Origin: Methylosinus sp. C49
GTDB taxonomy: Bacteria > Pseudomonadota > Alphaproteobacteria > Rhizobiales > Beijerinckiaceae
DNA length: 64,000 nt
Direction: 5' to 3'
Assembly (NCBI RefSeq): GCF_009936375.1
Contig: NZ_AP022332.1
Coordinates: forward strand, 2,450,501-2,514,500
Part shown: piece by piece, positions 1 to 7,940 of the stretch
Numbering within the stretch: the stretch's first letter is position 1
Layout of the letters: each line of letters opens with the position of its first letter
Notes under the pieces: generated by a model
Databases searched by the model: none
What the model was told of the DNA's origin: nothing
Seen by the model: the letters and a program-made list of their open reading frames with translations, nothing else
Program-made: the position numbers and the translations under genes

Positions 1-997
1 GGCTGAGCGACAGGCGCGACAGCACCGTGCGCTCGTCATAGCCGACGCTCACATTCTCGAAAGCGATGATCGGCGGCGACAGCGGCTTTTCCGGCGAGGG
101 CAGATAGATCGGCAGCACCTCGTCGTCGACGACCGCCGTGACCGGCCCCAGCTTCGCCAGCATTTTGAGGCGCGACTGCGCCTGACGCGCCTTGGTCGCC
201 TTGGCGCGGAAGCGATCGACGAAGGCCTGCAGCTCGCGGCGGCGCTCCTCCTGCTTTTTGCCGGCCTTGGCCGCGAGCGCGCGCGCCTCCAGCCGCTGCG
301 CCTCGAAGGAGCTGTAATTGCCCTTGTAGATCGTCAGCTTGCCGCGCTCGAGATGCAGAATATGCGTCGCGACCGCATCGAGCAGATCGCGATCATGGCT
401 GATGACGAGGACATTGGCCGGATAATGCGCGAGATAATCGACGAGCCAGAGCGTGCCTTCGAGATCGAGATAATTGGTCGGCTCGTCGAGCAGCAGCAGC
501 TCCGGCTGCGAGAACAGCACGGCGGCGAGGGCGACGCGCATGCGCCAGCCGCCCGAAAACTCCGAGAGCGGGCGCCGCTGCGCCTCGGCGTCGAAGCCGA
601 GGCCGGAGAGAATCGCCGCCGCCCGCGCCGGCGCCGCATGGGCGTCTATGTCGACGAGGCGCGTCTGTATCTCGGCGATCTCATGCGGGTCGGTCTCGGT
701 CTCGGCGCGCTCCAGCAGGGTCGCGCGCTCCGTGTCGGCGGCCAGCACGAAATCGACGAGCGCCGTCGGCCCGCCTGGGGCCTCCTGCTCGACGCGCCCG
801 ATCTTCAGTCTGGCGGGGAGGGAGATGGTTCCGGTCTCGCCGGCGATCTCGCCGCAGATGATTCGGAACAGCGTGGTCTTGCCGGCGCCGTTGCGGCCGA
901 CGAAGCCCGCGCGCGTCCGCGGCGGCACGAAGACCGAGGCCTTGTCGAAGAGCAGCCTCTCGCCGAGCCTGTAAGTGAGATCGTCAATGGAGAGCAT
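1..997 (-). CDS. ABC-F family ATP-binding protein, 3' part outside window
   Basis: This open frame runs off the left edge, leaving the first 332 codons. It carries one complete ATPase domain: Walker A GRNGAGKTT at residues 34-42, the signature SEFSGGW near 145-151 and Walker B LLLLDEPTNYLD near 167-178. A charged Lys/Arg/Glu linker follows near residues 225-275, and a second ATPase domain is just beginning at the edge. Soluble paired ATPases without membrane segments are ABC-F proteins, which act on the ribosome rather than as transporters. The overall look is closest to the YheS/Uup group, but the missing half prevents a firm assignment. The ATG at 997 follows a purine-rich GAGGCGAGG stretch. 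Confidence 0.9.
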   Translation of the reverse strand, partial: MLSIDDLTYRLGERLLFDKASVFVPPRTRAGFVGRNGAGKTTLFRIICGEIAGETGTISLPARLKIGRVEQEAPGGPTALVDFVLAADTERATLLERAETETDPHEIAEIQTRLVDIDAHAAPARAAAILSGLGFDAEAQRRPLSEFSGGWRMRVALAAVLFSQPELLLLDEPTNYLDLEGTLWLVDYLAHYPANVLVISHDRDLLDAVATHILHLERGKLTIYKGNYSSFEAQRLEARALAAKAGKKQEERRRELQAFVDRFRAKATKARQAQSRLKMLAKLGPVTAVVDDEVLPIYLPSPEKPLSPPIIAFENVSVGYDERTVLSRLSLS

Positions 998-1153
998 GGC
1001 CTCGCCTCTAGGGCCTTTGCTGGCGATGTGCAACGTCGGCGCCGCCGAAGCCTCGCGCTCGGCTTGTGAGAAGGCCGTCTTGGCGCTTGTCAGCCCGAGC
1101 GCAGCCCTCTATATCTGCGCCCGCTTCGCGCCGCCCTCCGGTCGGCGCAGCCC

Positions 1154-1229
1154 GCGCCCATCGTCTAGAGGCCTAGGACGTCGCCCTTTCACGGCGAAAA
1201 CACGGGTTCGATTCCCGTTGGGCGCGCCA
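1154..1229 (+). tRNA. tRNA-Glu (anticodon UUC)
   Basis: Complete cloverleaf. The acceptor arms GCGCCCA (1154-1160) and TGGGCGC (1219-1225) pair over seven bases, followed by G and an encoded CCA. The anticodon stem TCGCC/GGCGA encloses loop CTTTCAC with anticodon TTC at 1188-1190. The T arm reads CACGG-GTTCGAT-CCCGT-like. No integrase gene or repeated tRNA end was seen nearby. Confidence 0.97.
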
Positions 1230-1596
1230 ATAATTTCAACGCCTTAAGGTCGGTAGCGGCGAATTCGTCGAATATATGCCCGCGAACGGCTGCGCACGTC
1301 CGCGCGCTCCGCCCTCCCTTCCTGACCAGCCTTCGGCCTGACGTCCATCGGCCGTGCGCCACACGCTGCGCATCGGAATAGACTGGAAAGGTCCGAGACA
1401 TAGATCGAGCCCGGCAGCTCCGAGAGGTCGATAATATGCCGCTGGCTGCAGGCGCACTCTCCTCGAGCCTGAAGCGTCAGCGCGCGACTCCACGTAATCG
1501 GCGCAATTCGATCCGAAGTTTGGCCTGGGCTGAGACGAGAAGCGAAGCCGGAAGGGCCATAAGGCGACGGCTCGCAGAGAGTGGAAGGTTGTTGCA
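1230..1596. other. Gene-free stretch of 367 bp
   Basis: Lies between tRNA-Glu and the lipoprotein gene. Short open frames exist on the minus strand, but they overlap each other and show no ribosome-binding site or recognisable protein. It probably holds the tRNA 3' flank and the lipoprotein promoter; no specific promoter could be assigned. Confidence 0.5.
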
Positions 1597-1899
1597 ATGA
1601 TTGCTCTCGCGAATGGACAGCTGCCGCGGAAGATTTTGATTCTCATAATCACGCTCGTCACTGCGCTGTCTCTCTCGGGCTGTTACACTCCCGGACAACG
1701 CGCCACAGGCGGCGCGATCATCGGCGGACTCGGTGGCGCGGGCATTGGCGCTCTAGCGTCTGGAGGCCTTGCCGGCCCGACGCTCGCTGGCGCGGCAGTC
1801 GGGGCGGCAGGAGGCGCGATCATCGGCGCTGTCACCGCGCCCCGGCGTTACGGTTGGCGTCGCCACGCTTACCGGCATCGCCACTATCGCTATTACTGA
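1597..1899 (+). CDS. Glycine-zipper lipoprotein, unknown function
   Basis: A 100-residue protein with a lipoprotein signal peptide: positive N-terminus, hydrophobic stretch at residues 13-26 and lipobox LSGC with Cys29 as the expected lipidated residue. The mature part is dominated by small residues in a Gly-xxx-Gly pattern (about residues 37-80, with repeated GGAIIG blocks). This is the glycine-zipper arrangement seen in small outer-membrane lipoproteins. The C-terminus is rich in Arg, His and Tyr. A GGAAGG motif 8 bases upstream supports the ATG. It stands alone. A role in envelope integrity is an inference from the family only. Confidence 0.75.
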   Translation: MIALANGQLPRKILILIITLVTALSLSGCYTPGQRATGGAIIGGLGGAGIGALASGGLAGPTLAGAAVGAAGGAIIGAVTAPRRYGWRRHAYRHRHYRYY

Positions 1900-2098
1900 T
1901 GCGTCTATCGTCGAGCCGTCCGAGCCGACATAGAGCCGAATGCAAAAACGCTCCGCGCTCACATCCGGCGTCGGGGCGTCTCGCTGTTGCGTCTGGTTCC
2001 GGTAAACCTTCGGCTTGCTCATAGAGTAGGCGGTCGGGTCCTGTGATGCGAGCGTGGGCGCGAGGCTCGTGGGTCGCCGCTCTCGGCGATTCTGCGCC

Positions 2099-3403
2099 TC
2101 AGAAATGCCAGAGCTGATCGCCGATCTTTCTCAGCCTCGGAAGATCGAGCAAGCGTCCGAAGGTCAGACAAAGCTCCGCCATGGGTCTCACCCAGGCGCG
2201 CGGGGCGCGTCTCTTCACGCCGGTCTGGCGCTTGCGGGCGCGCGTCACGCGTCTCGACAGTTCCACGAATACGTCCGCGCCGAGGCAGGCGCGAATTGTG
2301 TCGGCCTGCGCCGTCAATCTCGTCTCGATATAGCGCGAGAGGTTCTCATATTCCCGGAAGCCCGGGTGCGCGACGTGGGATTTCTGCAGGCAGATCAGCG
2401 CGTTGACATAGCGGTCCACGCCGAGGCGACCGGCCAGCTCGCCGACATCGTCGATCAGCCGATCGACGACCGCACACCAGGCAAAATATTCCGCCTTGAA
2501 CGCCTTTGTCGGATCGGCGTTGTGAACGCCGCAGAGCTCGGCGTGGCCGGCGAATCCGTTTGTGCCATGAATGCGATAGATGGTCAGCGGGACGTCGATG
2601 AGCGCAACGCCGCTGAGCAGGCGCACGCCTTTGTTGAGATAAGTGTCGCCGTGGAGCCGCAGCTGCATCGAGCAGCTTCCGCCGAGCAGCAGGCTCAGCG
2701 CGTCGCGCCGGAAGCAATTGCCCGAGGTCGGCGCATAGACCCAATCGCCCCACTCATGCGCGTCGATGAAATGCACGCGGGAGCCCGCATCGTCCAGCGG
2801 CGCGCGCGCGAAAGGCCAGAGATCGCCGCAAAGATGGATGGGACGCAGGCGCTCCTTGCGGACGCCGCGTCCCGAGGCGATGAAATCGCCGAAAGCGCTC
2901 CATGAGGTTCGGACGACGCCCTCATTGGTGGATTGCAACATATCTGCGGAGGTGAAGCCGACCGCCGTCCGCAGCGAGAAATGCACGAAGATATGCGTCT
3001 CCACGAAATTCGGGAGGAGCATGTCGTCGGCGTCGAGAAACACCACATAAGCGCCGGAGCTGGCGGCGAAGCCGGTATGGAAGGCGGCCGTCTGTCCGAG
3101 GTTTTCAGCATGCGCGACGATCGCAACCTGCGGATGGCGGGCGCGAATGGCGCGAAGGACGAGATCGCTCTCGTCTGTCGAGGCGTCGTCGACGATGATG
3201 CATTCGATGCGCGGATAGGTTTGCGTGAGCACCGAATTGAGCGCCTCGAGCAGGAAGCGGCCGTAATTGTAATTGGTGATGACGACGCTCACGAGCGGGA
3301 GCTCATAGGCGAGCCGGCCGCCGAAAGCGCGGCCAGGATTCGGCTCGACGAAATCTACGTCCTTATCGTCGATCTCTCGAAATCGGGTGAAATTTTCTAG
3401 CAT
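2099..3403 (-). CDS. Family 2 glycosyltransferase
   Basis: A cytoplasmic GT-A fold enzyme of about 434 residues that should move a sugar from a nucleotide donor to a glycan or lipid acceptor. The domain starts near residue 38 with VSVVITNYNYGRFL, then VDDASTDES, and has a DXD-type metal motif FLDADDML near residue 127. The remaining 230 residues lack obvious membrane segments. An ATG at 3403 was preferred. A GTG ten codons upstream (3433) also keeps the frame open but has no clear ribosome-binding site. The gene is monocistronic and about 8 kb from the large polysaccharide locus, so a shared role is only possible. Acceptor and sugar cannot be told from the sequence. Confidence 0.85.
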   Translation of the reverse strand: MLENFTRFREIDDKDVDFVEPNPGRAFGGRLAYELPLVSVVITNYNYGRFLLEALNSVLTQTYPRIECIIVDDASTDESDLVLRAIRARHPQVAIVAHAENLGQTAAFHTGFAASSGAYVVFLDADDMLLPNFVETHIFVHFSLRTAVGFTSADMLQSTNEGVVRTSWSAFGDFIASGRGVRKERLRPIHLCGDLWPFARAPLDDAGSRVHFIDAHEWGDWVYAPTSGNCFRRDALSLLLGGSCSMQLRLHGDTYLNKGVRLLSGVALIDVPLTIYRIHGTNGFAGHAELCGVHNADPTKAFKAEYFAWCAVVDRLIDDVGELAGRLGVDRYVNALICLQKSHVAHPGFREYENLSRYIETRLTAQADTIRACLGADVFVELSRRVTRARKRQTGVKRRAPRAWVRPMAELCLTFGRLLDLPRLRKIGDQLWHF

Positions 3404-3568
3404 AATCGGCTCTACTGTCCAAAAACGCTTCACCGCCCGCGCTCGCGCGGAATGAATTCCATCGCGGCAAGCGCTGTCACGACAAGCCGTTACGTAACGC
3501 TATATACGTAGATATCCCTATTGAAAAGGGTGCGCGTCGCAATTCATGCGCGCATTGGTCGCGGCGCC

Positions 3569-4717
3569 TCAGCCGACGCCGAAAATGCGCTCCGCCAGCC
3601 AATAGGCGCCGAAGCAGGCGATGACGGCGGAGACGGCGCGCACGAGGCGCGGATCGCGCAGCCCATGGGTGAAAAATCGGTCGATCGCCAAAAGCAGCGG
3701 CAGCGCGACCAGCACCACGCCGATCTGTCCCGCCTCGACGCCGAGATTGAAGCTCGCCAGCGCCGGCACGAGCGCGCGCTGCGGCACGCCGATCTCGATG
3801 AGCCCGCTCGCAAAGCCGAATCCATGGATGAAGCCGAAGACGAAAGTGTCGCGCCAGCGGCCTTCCACCTTGCAGGTGAAGAAATTCTCGATCGCCACAT
3901 AGATGATCGACAGAGCGATCGCGATCTCCACCCAGCGGCTCGGCAGATCGACGAGGCCGAGCGCCGCCAGCGACAGCGTCACCGAATGCGAGACGGTGAA
4001 GGCCGTCACCAGCTTCACGACCGGCCAGACGCGCGTCGCCCACAGCATCACCGCGATGAGGAAGCACAGATGATCGTAGCCGGTCATTATGTGCTCGATC
4101 CCGGCGGCGAAGAATTTCGGCGCCAGCCGCCAGGGGGTGAGCAGCGGCTTGGAGAGGTCGATCGGCGCGTCGCCGGGGAAGACCATCGCCTCGCCGGGCG
4201 CCGGCTCGGCGCCGAGACGCTGAGCCTCGGTGAGGCGCTCGTCGGCGTCGCGCTCGCCTATGCCGACGAGATGCTTCGCGCGGCGTCCCTGCGCCTCGAG
4301 CAGACGATAGGGATCGTAGAAGATCTGTCCCGCGACGGCGCGACAATCCAGGCGCAGCACGACCTTGGAATCGCGCGGATTGGCGGGGTCCGCGCCCACA
4401 GAGACGATCTCGCTCGGGCAGGATTCGCCGGCCTCGTTCCGCAGGGCGACGCGGCTCTGGATGAATTTGCCGATCATCGCCTCGATCACGCCGGGCTCGG
4501 TGAGATCGACATCGGCGGAACTCGGCTTGCTCTCGGCGAACATGCGCTCGATATCGGCGCCGAGAAAGCCGACGTCGAGGCGATAGCGGCCGCCTCCTTC
4601 CGGCACGATGCGGCTGCTGGAAATATCCGCCGTATGCGCCTTCGCCGCCGTCCCGCCGCCGAGAAGGACGAGAATGGCGAAGAGCAGGGCGAAGGGCGAA
4701 GGCGTCATTCTCGTCAT
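3569..4717 (-). CDS. HupE/UreJ-type membrane protein, probable metal transporter
   Basis: About 382 residues. A signal peptide ends near the sequence AKAHTAD, followed by a roughly 150-residue extracytoplasmic region. The C-terminal half has six or seven hydrophobic helices with the family's histidine-containing motifs GIEHIMTGYDHLCFL and FGFIHGFGFASGL. HupE/UreJ proteins are nickel/cobalt permeases or accessory proteins in hydrogenase and urease loci; the long N-terminal domain marks the second subfamily. No hydrogenase or urease gene is near. The divergent neighbour is a CopC-domain gene, so copper is a plausible substrate, but this is inference. The start is ambiguous: ATG at 4717, or ATG at 4708 with a better-spaced GGGAG. 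Confidence 0.8.
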   Translation of the reverse strand: MTRMTPSPFALLFAILVLLGGGTAAKAHTADISSSRIVPEGGGRYRLDVGFLGADIERMFAESKPSSADVDLTEPGVIEAMIGKFIQSRVALRNEAGESCPSEIVSVGADPANPRDSKVVLRLDCRAVAGQIFYDPYRLLEAQGRRAKHLVGIGERDADERLTEAQRLGAEPAPGEAMVFPGDAPIDLSKPLLTPWRLAPKFFAAGIEHIMTGYDHLCFLIAVMLWATRVWPVVKLVTAFTVSHSVTLSLAALGLVDLPSRWVEIAIALSIIYVAIENFFTCKVEGRWRDTFVFGFIHGFGFASGLIEIGVPQRALVPALASFNLGVEAGQIGVVLVALPLLLAIDRFFTHGLRDPRLVRAVSAVIACFGAYWLAERIFGVG

Positions 4718-4935
4718 CTCTCCCTCGCCATCGTTACTCTTGACGCTTTGCGACACGGCGACGTATGCAAGAAGCTGAAATAGTGCATATCAGACCGGCC
4801 ATGACAAGGCCGAAGCGGATAGGGCCGACGCAGGCCGGCGCGCTCGTTGCGCCGCACAATTGCCGGCGGCGCGAGCGCCTTGCTCACGCCCGAGAGGGCG
4901 CATAGCATCGACGTAAGCACGACAAAACGGAAACC

Positions 4936-5412
4936 ATGATCCTTCCCGCCGCCGCTCCTCGTCGAACCGCCGCCGCGCCGCGCCGCGCCGCGACTCTTCT
5001 GCTCGGCCTTGCTGTCTGCGTCGTCCCGCCGAGCGCATGGGCGCAGACGCTCGCTCTTCTCGCGCCGTCACAATCGCCGCCGCCGTGGGTGGGGCCGCCG
5101 GTGGTCCGCGCGCACGCCATCGTCGTGCGCACCTCGCCGGCGCAGGACGGCGTCGCGCCCGGAAACATCGGCAAGGTCGATGTCTGGTATGACGCCGGCA
5201 TAAGGGACGCTTTCGCGGCGCTGGCGGTGATCGCCGCCTCCGGCGAGCGGGTCGACAAGCGCGACGCCGCGATCGATCGCGCCGATCCGGCTCATGTCTC
5301 TGTCGGCGTCAATCCGCTCGGCCCCGGCAAATATACGGTCCGCTACCGCGCGCTTTCGGCCGACGGCCATCTCGTCAGCGGCGCCTGGGAGTTCGAGGTG
5401 CGGCCTCAATAG
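4936..5412 (+). CDS. copC: CopC-domain periplasmic copper-binding protein
   Basis: A 158-residue exported protein with a signal peptide (hydrophobic residues 20-35, possible cleavage after AWA at 36). The CopC beta-sandwich runs from about residue 59 to the end: AHAIVVRTSPAQDG, VDVWYDAG and the family hallmark YRALSADGHLVSG near 137-149. His60, Asp86 and His145 are candidate copper ligands. In classical CopC the first His is the mature N-terminus; here about 23 residues separate it from the predicted cleavage site. The usual partner CopD is absent. The gene is divergent from the HupE-like gene and 30 bp upstream of an unknown exported protein, probably in one operon. Confidence 0.85.
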   Translation: MILPAAAPRRTAAAPRRAATLLLGLAVCVVPPSAWAQTLALLAPSQSPPPWVGPPVVRAHAIVVRTSPAQDGVAPGNIGKVDVWYDAGIRDAFAALAVIAASGERVDKRDAAIDRADPAHVSVGVNPLGPGKYTVRYRALSADGHLVSGAWEFEVRPQ

Positions 5413-5442
5413 CGCTGCAGCAAGGGAAAGGAAGCCGCCGAG

Positions 5443-6012
5443 ATGAGCCCCAACGGCCGGATGAATCTGATGTTGTTCCTCGCCGTCGTGGCGATCGCCG
5501 CCGGCAACGCGGCCGCTTTCACCTATTCGCTCTGGGGGCCGTCCTTCAGCCTCTATTGGAATGATTTTCTGGATGCGCATCTCTATCGGCCGGCGGTCAA
5601 GGCGGGCGATCGCACAATTGCGAATTGCCTCAAGGTCAGCGATTTCTATTCGGCGCGGCTGACGACCTATTTTCTCGGGGATTCGGACAGCAGCGCCGGC
5701 GGTCCGACCACCGATCTCAGCAAATATGACGAATATTGCGATCGTGTGCCGGGCACCGGCAAGGTGATCTTCTCCGTCACGCTGATGGAGAAGGACGTGC
5801 GGAGCCAATCGGTCGCGCTCGCCTTCTACAAGAGCGACGCCAAAGGCGGGCTCGAGCTTTTGACCTCCGTCCCGTCCAAGCCGCATCCGGCCGGCTTCGT
5901 GACTTTGGAATCCTCGGTCGATCACAAGGGAAAATATCTCCTCGAGCTCGCTTTCGGCGAAGGCAAGAGCGAGGAGGACAAGATCGCCATGCCGATCTCC
6001 GTCGGCCAATAA
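5443..6012 (+). CDS. Membrane-anchored or exported protein of unknown function
   Basis: A 189-residue protein with an N-terminal hydrophobic segment (about residues 8-27) that could be a signal peptide or anchor. The rest is soluble and beta-strand-like, with two cysteines (in IANCLKV and DEYCDRV) that could form a disulfide in the periplasm. I do not recognise the family. A GGAAAGGAAG ribosome-binding site precedes the ATG. It follows copC by 30 bp and ends 1 bp from the convergent PepSY gene, so its context points to a metal- or envelope-related role. No His-rich or CxxC motif is present to suggest direct metal binding. Confidence 0.7.
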   Translation: MSPNGRMNLMLFLAVVAIAAGNAAAFTYSLWGPSFSLYWNDFLDAHLYRPAVKAGDRTIANCLKVSDFYSARLTTYFLGDSDSSAGGPTTDLSKYDEYCDRVPGTGKVIFSVTLMEKDVRSQSVALAFYKSDAKGGLELLTSVPSKPHPAGFVTLESSVDHKGKYLLELAFGEGKSEEDKIAMPISVGQ

Positions 6013-6013
6013 T

Positions 6014-7159
6014 TCACCTGCGCCGAGCGCGGCGCTTCTGCCGCCATCGCAGGAACCCGCTCACATAGAGGATGAGCGGCGCGAGCCCCGTCAGCGCGAC
6101 CAGCGTGCGGCCGGGAACGCCGAAAGCCTCCCCGCAATGCAGCGGGAACAGCCATTCCAGCAGCTTCTCGCCCGCGGTGAAATCATCGCGGTCCTGCGTC
6201 TGCAGCACGCGGCCGCTGTAGCGATCGACGCCGACATTGCGGAATGTCTTGGCGCGGTTGGGCTCGCTTTCCGACTGCTTGCCGACGACATAGACGCCAT
6301 CGTCGCCGCTCGGCAGCAGAACCCAATGCAGCCGTCCTTCCGGGAAAACCTTTTCCGCGCTGGCGACGGCCGCGTCGAGACCGATGGGCGCGCGGCCGGC
6401 GATCGGCGTCGATCGTCCAAAATCCGGCTCGGGACGCACGGGAGAGATCAGCGTCGCCAGCGAATGCGTCGCCGGCTTGAAGATCAAGGCGATTCCTGTG
6501 GCGAGCGTCGCCAGCAGGAGAATACCGAAATAGGCGCCGACGCTGCGATGCGCGTCATAGACGATGCGCTCGCGGCTCGCGCCCCATTTGATCGTCAGGC
6601 CCATCCGCCAATCGCCATTGCGCGGACGCCAGAGATAGAGTCCGGCGATGATCGACACGAAGAGGACAATGCCCAGAGCGCCGATGAGATAGGCGTTGTT
6701 CACGCCGAGCAGCAGCGTCCAATGGAACGCCATGACGATCTGGACGAAGGGCTGCGCGAGCACGTCGTCGCCATGCGCGACCAAGCGGTCGCCGGTCACT
6801 TCGGCCCGATAGGGATCGACGAAGATCTGATGGAAAGAGCTGTCGAGATCGTCGGTCTCGACCATATAGCCGATGATCGCCGCCGCTTTCGCATGACGCG
6901 GCAGAGTGATGCGCTCGGGTCGGCCCTCCGCCGGCATGGCCGCGGTCGCCGCAGCGAGAATCTGATCGAGCGGACGCATGACGGCCGGCGTCGGCGGCTC
7001 TACGCGCATGAGCGGGGCGTTCAGCCATTCGTCTATGTCTTCGCGAAAGGCGAGCAGGCTGCCGCTGAGCCCGATGAGGACGAAAACCGCGCCGGCGAAA
7101 AGACCGATGTAGCGATGGGCCGCCAGAAATATTTTGCGGCCCCGCTCTCTCCGCCACAT
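6014..7159 (-). CDS. PepSY-associated transmembrane protein
   Basis: About 381 residues with the layout of PepSY-TM proteins. A first helix lies near residues 14-38 (HRYIGLFAGAVFVLIGLSGS), then a periplasmic PepSY-like region, two central helices (about 155-175 and 205-228), a second periplasmic region and a C-terminal helix near 350-370 ending in basic residues. Conserved histidines in HRYIGL, FHWTLL, DAHRSVG and LHCGEAFG fit heme or metal contacts. Family members accompany iron and copper uptake genes and some act as reductases. The start is supported by a GGAGG. It is convergent with the copC operon, and its involvement in metal uptake is inferred. Confidence 0.85.
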   Translation of the reverse strand: MWRRERGRKIFLAAHRYIGLFAGAVFVLIGLSGSLLAFREDIDEWLNAPLMRVEPPTPAVMRPLDQILAAATAAMPAEGRPERITLPRHAKAAAIIGYMVETDDLDSSFHQIFVDPYRAEVTGDRLVAHGDDVLAQPFVQIVMAFHWTLLLGVNNAYLIGALGIVLFVSIIAGLYLWRPRNGDWRMGLTIKWGASRERIVYDAHRSVGAYFGILLLATLATGIALIFKPATHSLATLISPVRPEPDFGRSTPIAGRAPIGLDAAVASAEKVFPEGRLHWVLLPSGDDGVYVVGKQSESEPNRAKTFRNVGVDRYSGRVLQTQDRDDFTAGEKLLEWLFPLHCGEAFGVPGRTLVALTGLAPLILYVSGFLRWRQKRRARRR

Positions 7160-7473
7160 GATGCGCGCCTCCGATCGCCAGATGTTGCTCGTGCTCGGCT
7201 TCGCCGCTGCGAGCGAGGGGAGCGTCTTCCGCAGCTCATGTCAACGGCGGTGGAGCGGCGGGCGGATCCCGAGGAGAAAATTCATGTGCAGGCCCCGGGA
7301 TGTTTTGGCCGTCGGGCGCTAAACGTGTAATATGGATGATTGAGGCCCCGGGCCGCGGAAATGCGGTCCGAGTGGGGAACCTGCTGCGCTGTTCCGTCGC
7401 ATCTCGGCTTATTGTATCTCTCTTGGACAGGCATAGGCTCGCCAAAATTGAAAAAAGAACGGCGGAGGACCGT
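7160..7473. other. Gene-free stretch of 314 bp
   Basis: Separates the divergent PepSY gene and the 35-residue membrane protein gene, so it should contain both promoters. A block GGCCCCGGG occurs twice (around 7293 and 7343). No convincing promoter hexamers, riboswitch or conserved coding frame were recognised. Confidence 0.4.
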
Positions 7474-7581
7474 ATGGGGAGCGCCCAGGATAGCAAGGAA
7501 ACCGTGAGGCTCGTGGCGGTCCTCGCGATCGTCGCCATTGTCTCGCTCGCCGTTGTGGTCGGCCTCAGAATGTGGAAATAG
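7474..7581 (+). CDS. 35-residue single-pass membrane protein
   Basis: A very small open frame that looks genuine: GGAGG lies 6 bases before the ATG, and the protein has a short polar start (MGSAQDSKE), one clean hydrophobic helix of about 20 residues and a basic, aromatic end (LRMWK). The orientation is probably N-out, C-in by the positive-inside rule. I do not recognise a family. It is convergent with the DUF465 gene that ends 20 bp further on. Such small membrane proteins often modulate a larger membrane partner, but nothing here identifies one. Confidence 0.55.
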   Translation: MGSAQDSKETVRLVAVLAIVAIVSLAVVVGLRMWK

Positions 7582-7600
7582 CGCGCCGCTTTCGCCCGGA

Positions 7601-7819
7601 TCAGGCGATGATGTCTGGCGTGAGCTGATCTTCCAGAAATGCAACGCGATCGCGCAGCAGCAATTTTCGCTTCTTCAGCCGCTGAATTTGCAGCTGGTCC
7701 ACGGCGCCGACCGCGAGAAGGGCGTCGATCGCATCCTCGAGGTCTTTGTGCTCGAGCCTCAGTCGCTCGACTTCCAGCCGGATCGCATCGAGTTCGGTTT
7801 CGTTCAGCTCATCAACCAT
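7601..7819 (-). CDS. DUF465 (YdcH-like) small coiled-coil protein
   Basis: A 72-residue, highly charged, probably all-helical protein. The segment with LRLEHKDLEDAIDALL and LQIQRLKKRKLLLRD fits the DUF465/YdcH family, small cytoplasmic proteins common in proteobacteria and of unknown function. The Lys-Lys-Arg-Lys-Leu cluster near residues 49-53 is the family's most recognisable block. A second family member lies at 10136-10315, on the other side of the SelO gene. No regulatory element was seen. Confidence 0.75.
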   Translation of the reverse strand: MVDELNETELDAIRLEVERLRLEHKDLEDAIDALLAVGAVDQLQIQRLKKRKLLLRDRVAFLEDQLTPDIIA

Positions 7820-7940
7820 TCGCCAACCTGCCCGAGCGCCGCTCGGCGGCGAGTCGTGACACGAGGATTATCGCCTCGCATCATGTTCATCTTCAAGTCC
7901 CAATGAGAAGGCGGCGACGCCTTCCCGCGAATTTTCCGTC

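Noticed and set aside
1154-1229. tRNA-Glu as attachment site of an integrated element
   Set aside because: No integrase, no repeated tRNA 3' end and no compositional change was seen downstream.
3521-4783. Plus-strand frame of 420 codons over the HupE-like gene
   Set aside because: Arg/Asp/Ala-rich shadow, no ribosome-binding site; the minus strand has signal peptide, helices and family motifs.
4718-4935. Possible riboswitch between the HupE-like and copC genes
   Set aside because: Inverted GC-rich segments exist, but no cobalamin-box or nickel/cobalt aptamer pattern was recognised.
3569-7159. Methanobactin operon
   Set aside because: No short precursor peptide with the typical Cys core and no MbnB/MbnC-like enzymes were found near the metal-related genes.
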